A stretch of DNA of 64,000 nucleotides from Agrococcus sediminis (GTDB lineage Bacteria > Actinomycetota > Actinomycetes > Actinomycetales > Microbacteriaceae): assembly GCF_007923295.1 (NCBI RefSeq), contig NZ_VOIR01000011.1, forward strand, positions 124,001 to 188,000, written 5' to 3'. Below the pieces are notes generated by a model. It had not been told where the DNA came from, did no database searches, and saw only the letters and a list, made by a program, of their open reading frames with translations. The translations under genes were made by a program, and so were the position numbers. The first letter of the stretch is position 1, and the number at the start of each line of letters is the position of its first letter. Positions 60,078 to 64,000 of the stretch are shown piece by piece.

Positions 60078-62069
60078 ATGCTGTCGGCAGGTCGCCTGGC
60101 GCGACGGCGCGCGACAGCGTGCGCCGCCGCGGCTGTCGCGACGGCGCTGCTCGCGGCCCCGCTCGCGGCCGCGCCCGAGGCGGGCGCGACCGCCGCGCCG
60201 GAGGCGCCGACGCTCATGATCGCGCCGGTCGACCCGCTGCTGAGCGAGGGCGAGAGCCTCGAGGTCACGGTCTCGATCGACAACCCGTCGATGGCCGTGC
60301 AGCCCGCGACGACCGTCGACGTGCTGCTCTCGGCCGACCCCATCTCGACCCGCTACACGCTCAGCCGCTGGTTCGAGGGGCAGGCGATCGTCGCGAGCTC
60401 TGCGGTCGCGTCGGTCGAGCTGCCCGCGGTCGCGGCGCTCGGGCGCGCGTCGGAGACGGTCACCGTCGATGCCGAGGCGCTGGGCCTCGACGGCGCGACG
60501 TGGGGCGCCTACGGGCTCGCGGCATCCGCTCCCTCCCTCTCGGGCGCCACGAGCGTCGTCGTGCGCGACGAGCCGGGCGAGTCGAGCCCCACGCGGCTCG
60601 CGCTCGCCGCGCCCATCGACGCGGGCGTCGGCTCGAGCGGCCTGCTCGACGCCGACGAGCTCGAGCGCGCCACCGAGATCGGCGGCGACACCCTCGCCGC
60701 GCTCGATGCGGCGCTCGGCGCGGGCGCCACGATCGGCGTCGATCCCGCGATCGGGGCGAGCGCCGAGGCGCTCGGCGACGAGGCACCCGAGGCCGCGCTC
60801 GCCTGGCTCGAGCGCGCCGACCGCGACGACACCTATGCGCTCGAGTACGCGAACGCCGACCCGATCGCGCAGGTGCGCGCGGGCGCCCATCCCATCGAGC
60901 CGCTCGGCATCCCGCGCGAGGGCGCCGACCCGCTGCCCGCCTCGGCCGGCTCCATCGGCACGCGCGAGCCCGTCATCGACGCGACCGCCGCCATCCTGCA
61001 GACGGGCGACCTGGCCGAGCTGAGCGCGATCGGCACCGTGGTGCTGTCGGGCGCCAACCTCGACGAGGAGCTCATCGGCAGCACGCCGAGCGCGCTCGTC
61101 GACCTCGACGGCGTCGAGGCGCTCGCCGCCGACGCGCAGCTCCAGGAGCTCATCCGCGCCGCGTCGGTCGACGACGAGGCGATGGCGGGGCACGCGCGCG
61201 CCCAGGCGATGGCGCTGCTGGCCGTCATCACGCGCGAGCGGCCGAGCGACGCCCGCACCCTCGCCGCGATGCTCCCCGCGAGCTCGCAGGGGTCGTCGGC
61301 CGCGATGCTCGCCGACCTCGCCTCCGCCCGCTTCGTGCAGACGGTCGGCATCGACGACGCGCTCGAGCTCGAGCCGCGAGACGCCACGCTCATCGCCCCG
61401 ACCGACCCCGAGCGGGCCGTCGGGGCGGAGCTCGTGCAGGATGCGCTGGCCCAGGAGGCCGAGGTCGCCCACGTCGCGAGCATCGTCGAGGAGCCCAGCA
61501 CGCTCCTCGCCGGGCTGCGGCTCGGCCTGCTCGCGGCCCTGCCGGACGCCGGCCGCGCGGTGACGCAGGCCGATCGTGACGCGATCGCCGGCCTCGGCGA
61601 CGCGATGAGCGACGTGCGCGGCGCGGTGCAGATCCTCCCCGGCAGCACGCTGAACGCCACCGGCCAGAGCGCGCCGCTGCCGATCGCGATCGAGAACCGC
61701 CTGGATGTGCCGGTGCAGGTCGTGCTGTCGGTGCGGCCCTCCAACGCGCTCGTCACCGTGCCGCAGTCGCGCGTCGACGTCACCGTCGCCGCCGGCAGCC
61801 AGGAGCGCGTGCAGGTGCCCATCGAGATCGTCGGCACCGGCACCGTGCTCATGATCGCCCAGCTGCACACCCCCGACGGCGTGCCGCTCGGCCACCTGCA
61901 GACCCTGCGGGTGAACTCGCAGCCGACCATCGAGACCGCGCTCGCCTGGGTGCTGGGCGTCGCGATCGTGCTGCTCATCGCCTCCGGCATCGTCCGCTCG
62001 GTGCGCAAGCGCCGCCGCGGCCAGGCGCACGGCGACCTCGACGAGCCGACCCCGGAGGAGACCGCGTGA
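60078..62069 (+). CDS. DUF6049 family envelope protein
   Basis: 663 residues. A signal peptide (TALLAAPLAAAPEAGA) opens an extracellular region with several beta-rich and alpha/beta parts (LMIAPVDPLLSEGESLEVTV), and one C-terminal transmembrane helix (ALAWVLGVAIVLLIASGIV) is followed by a basic tail. This organisation and position just before murJ match the DUF6049 group of actinobacteria; its role, perhaps in cell-wall synthesis, is not established. TACACT ends 7 nt before the ATG. The stop overlaps the murJ start (GTGA). Confidence 0.8.
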   Translation: MLSAGRLARRRATACAAAAVATALLAAPLAAAPEAGATAAPEAPTLMIAPVDPLLSEGESLEVTVSIDNPSMAVQPATTVDVLLSADPISTRYTLSRWFEGQAIVASSAVASVELPAVAALGRASETVTVDAEALGLDGATWGAYGLAASAPSLSGATSVVVRDEPGESSPTRLALAAPIDAGVGSSGLLDADELERATEIGGDTLAALDAALGAGATIGVDPAIGASAEALGDEAPEAALAWLERADRDDTYALEYANADPIAQVRAGAHPIEPLGIPREGADPLPASAGSIGTREPVIDATAAILQTGDLAELSAIGTVVLSGANLDEELIGSTPSALVDLDGVEALAADAQLQELIRAASVDDEAMAGHARAQAMALLAVITRERPSDARTLAAMLPASSQGSSAAMLADLASARFVQTVGIDDALELEPRDATLIAPTDPERAVGAELVQDALAQEAEVAHVASIVEEPSTLLAGLRLGLLAALPDAGRAVTQADRDAIAGLGDAMSDVRGAVQILPGSTLNATGQSAPLPIAIENRLDVPVQVVLSVRPSNALVTVPQSRVDVTVAAGSQERVQVPIEIVGTGTVLMIAQLHTPDGVPLGHLQTLRVNSQPTIETALAWVLGVAIVLLIASGIVRSVRKRRRGQAHGDLDEPTPEETA

Positions 62070-63715
62070 GCACAGGCAGGGCGAGCGCGATCATCGCGGC
62101 CGGGACGATGGTCTCGCGCGTGCTGGGCTTCGTGAAGATGGTGATGCTCGTCGTCGCCATCGGCCAGTCGGCCTCGCTCGCCGGTGAGGCGTTCGGCCTC
62201 GCGAACCAGCTGCCGAACAACATCTACGCGCTCGTCGCGGGCGGCGTCATGAGCGCGGTGCTCGTGCCGCAGATCGTGAAGGCGTCGAAGGCCGCCGACG
62301 GCGGCGAGGCGTACGTCTCGAAGATCCTCACCCTCGGCGGCTCGGTCTTCCTGCTGCTCGCGGTGCTGGCGACAGCAGCCGCGCCGCTGCTGGTCGAGCT
62401 CTACGCGGTGAGCGAGAGCGCCGACGGCGGCGGCTTCAGCGCGGCCCAGATGGCGCTCGCGGTGGGCATCGCGTACTGGTGCATGCCGCAGATCCTCTTC
62501 TACGCGATCTACACGCTGCTCGGCGAGATCTACAACGCGCGCGGCCAGTTCGGCCCCTACACGTGGGCGCCCGTCGCCAACAACCTCGTCTCGATCGCGG
62601 GGCTCGGCGCCTTCATGCTGCTGTTCGGCGGCGAGGAGGTGCACCGCGACCTGGGCGTGTGGGACTGGGACCGAGTGATGGTGCTGGGCCTCGTCACGAC
62701 CGGCGGCGTGGCGGTGCAGGCGCTCGTGCTCGTGCTGTTCTTCCGCCGGACCGGGCTGCGGTTCCGGCCCGACTTCGGCTGGCGCGGGGTGGGCCTGCGC
62801 GCGACCGGCCGCAGCGCGATGTGGCTGTTCGGCATCGTCATCATCGGCCAGATCAAGGGCCTCGTGCAGTCGCGCGTCGCGAGCACCGGCGAGGGCGCCA
62901 ACATCCTCACGATGCAGAACGCGTGGTACCTCTTCTCGCTGCCGCACTCGATCATCGCCGTCTCGATCGCGATCGCGTACTTCACCCGCATGTCGCACCA
63001 CGCGAGCGAGCACAACATCGCAGGCATCCGCACCGACCTGTCGAGCGCCCTCCGCGGCGTCGGCATGCTCACCACCATCTCGGCCCTCGTGCTCGCCGTG
63101 ATCGCCATCCCGTTCGCCCGCCTGCTCGAGCCCACGTACGAGCTCATGCTGGCGATGGCGTGGGTCATCTGGGCGTTCCTGCTCTGCCTGGTCGCCTTCA
63201 GCGCCGAGTACGTCATCCAGCGCGTCTTCTTCGCCCTCGGCGACACCCGCACCGCCTTCCTCTACGCGTGCTTCGGCATGTTCGTCACGTTCGCCCTGCT
63301 GTGGTGGGCGTCGACGCTCCCGGGCGAGTGGGTGATCGCCGGCACCGCGCTCGCCGTCTCGATCGCCAACCTCCTGTCGTTCGCCATCTGGCTCGTGCTC
63401 GTGCGCCGCAAGATCGGCCCCTTCGGGTTCCGGCTGATCGGCATCCGGCACCTCCAGTACCTCGGCTACGGACTCGTCGCCGCAGCGGCCGGCGTGGGCG
63501 TCACCTGGGCGCTGGGCGGCTACGTGCCGGGCGGGTTCGGCACGTCGGGCATGCTCGGCAGCGCGCTCACCTGCACCGCCGCGGGCGCCGTCATGGGGAT
63601 CATCTACTTCGGGCTGCTCTACGTGACCCGCAACCCCGACTTCCGCGCCACGGCCGACATCGTGGTCGGCAAGCTGCGCGGCCGCGGCCGCGACGACGAC
63701 CCGCAGGCCGCCTGA
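62066..63715 (+). CDS. murJ: Lipid II flippase MurJ
   Basis: 549-residue MOP-superfamily protein with about 14 transmembrane helices that flips lipid II to the outer face for peptidoglycan synthesis. IIAAGTMVSRVLGFVKMVML, AFGLANQLPNNIYALVAGGV and LPHSIIAVSIAIAYFTRMS are MurJ motifs. It lacks the large pseudokinase domain seen fused in mycobacterial MviN. GTG start is coupled to the DUF6049 stop. Confidence 0.94.
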   Translation: MSTGRASAIIAAGTMVSRVLGFVKMVMLVVAIGQSASLAGEAFGLANQLPNNIYALVAGGVMSAVLVPQIVKASKAADGGEAYVSKILTLGGSVFLLLAVLATAAAPLLVELYAVSESADGGGFSAAQMALAVGIAYWCMPQILFYAIYTLLGEIYNARGQFGPYTWAPVANNLVSIAGLGAFMLLFGGEEVHRDLGVWDWDRVMVLGLVTTGGVAVQALVLVLFFRRTGLRFRPDFGWRGVGLRATGRSAMWLFGIVIIGQIKGLVQSRVASTGEGANILTMQNAWYLFSLPHSIIAVSIAIAYFTRMSHHASEHNIAGIRTDLSSALRGVGMLTTISALVLAVIAIPFARLLEPTYELMLAMAWVIWAFLLCLVAFSAEYVIQRVFFALGDTRTAFLYACFGMFVTFALLWWASTLPGEWVIAGTALAVSIANLLSFAIWLVLVRRKIGPFGFRLIGIRHLQYLGYGLVAAAAGVGVTWALGGYVPGGFGTSGMLGSALTCTAAGAVMGIIYFGLLYVTRNPDFRATADIVVGKLRGRGRDDDPQAA

Positions 63716-63777
63716 CGCGACGCTGGGCGCGCGCAGAGGCGCGGCCTCTAGCATGGGCGCGGCAGAGGGGGAACGCC

Positions 63778-64000
63778 ATGGCACATCCGCTCATCCGCAT
63801 CGGCGCGCCGCTCGCCGTCGGCGCGATCGCCGCCGTCGGCGCGATCGTCGGCGCGACGCTGAGCCGCGAGCGGCAGCGGCTCGAGCTCGAGCCGACCGCG
63901 CGGCCGCTCGCGGTCGAGGGCTGGTGGTCGTCGGACGCCTCCTCGTCGCTCGCCCACGCGCATCCGGCCGTGCTCATCGTCGATGCCGACACCGCGCAGC
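63778..64000 (+). CDS. Unknown membrane-anchored protein, cut by window edge
   Basis: 74 codons are visible before the window ends. It begins MAHPLIRIGAPLAVGAIAAV with one transmembrane helix up to about residue 27, then a charged SRERQRLELEPTARPLAVEG stretch and WWSSDASSSLAHAHPAVLIV. The ATG is preceded by AGAGGGGG. No family recognised from this fragment. It follows murJ by 62 nt on the same strand. Confidence 0.6.
   Translation, partial: MAHPLIRIGAPLAVGAIAAVGAIVGATLSRERQRLELEPTARPLAVEGWWSSDASSSLAHAHPAVLIVDADTAQ

Noticed and set aside
1-64000. tRNA genes, rRNA genes, CRISPR arrays or insertion sequences
   Set aside because: I found no tRNA T-loop words in a fitting context, no regularly spaced repeats beyond the short arrays listed, and no transposase motifs.

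Overview
The window is one strand of a very GC-rich (roughly 72%) bacterial chromosome. Coding is dense, GTG starts are common and many genes overlap by ATGA or GTGA. Markers point to an actinobacterium of the Microbacteriaceae (Micrococcales): F420-dependent enzymes, a CopD-CtaG fusion, a DUF6049-type protein before MurJ, and the block cca / rpsF-ssb-rpsR-rplI / dnaB. An Agrococcus-like host is my guess, not proven. That block and MurJ usually lie close to the replication origin in this group, so the right end is probably origin-proximal. I see no tRNA, rRNA, CRISPR array, insertion sequence or integrase; this is core chromosome.

Layout. 0-12.4 kb: a cut nucleoside hydrolase, small acetyltransferase and VOC genes, a CPBP-type membrane protein, an ABC exporter pair, an F420-dependent glucose-6-phosphate dehydrogenase, and a large PutA with an unusual Pro/Ala-rich N-terminal extension, followed by a PYROXD2-like flavoprotein. 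12.4-25.3 kb: a thioesterase, the tRNA hydroxylase TrhO, a TauE/SafE exporter divergent from a frameshifted small gene across a perfect CsoR/CstR-type operator, a PPOX protein, a histidine phosphatase coupled to CopD-CtaG, a channel-like protein, HU, the YczE/YczR pair, and a flavin oxidoreductase coupled to a trehalose-synthase-like enzyme.

25.3-31.7 kb is a zinc-homeostasis neighbourhood: cysteine-free ribosomal proteins S14 and L33 with a low-cysteine L28, then znuA-znuC-znuB-znuB-zur joined by 4-nt overlaps and preceded by a Zur-like box over a TTGACA promoter. 31.7-44.7 kb: nadE, an aminotransferase-E1alpha-E1beta-E2 keto-acid dehydrogenase operon, a WXG100-like small protein coupled to an alpha/beta hydrolase, a low-molecular-weight phosphatase, purB, a zinc alcohol dehydrogenase, and a Fur-family regulator with a catalase.

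44.7-64 kb: a sulfurtransferase, unknown envelope proteins, an M20 amidohydrolase, an FMN reductase, a Fpg/Nei glycosylase, a NYN-LOTUS protein, a peptidase S51 and an MFS transporter converging in a 15-bp tandem repeat, a cysteine-free HesB-like protein, dnaB with a DnaA-box-like cluster upstream, the rplI-rpsR-ssb-rpsF operon with a probable S6:S18 leader hairpin, cca, DUF6049 and murJ.

A regulatory theme runs through the window. Many genes without a Shine-Dalgarno site have a TANNNT hexamer ending 6 or 7 nt before the start codon, which is the signature of leaderless transcription.
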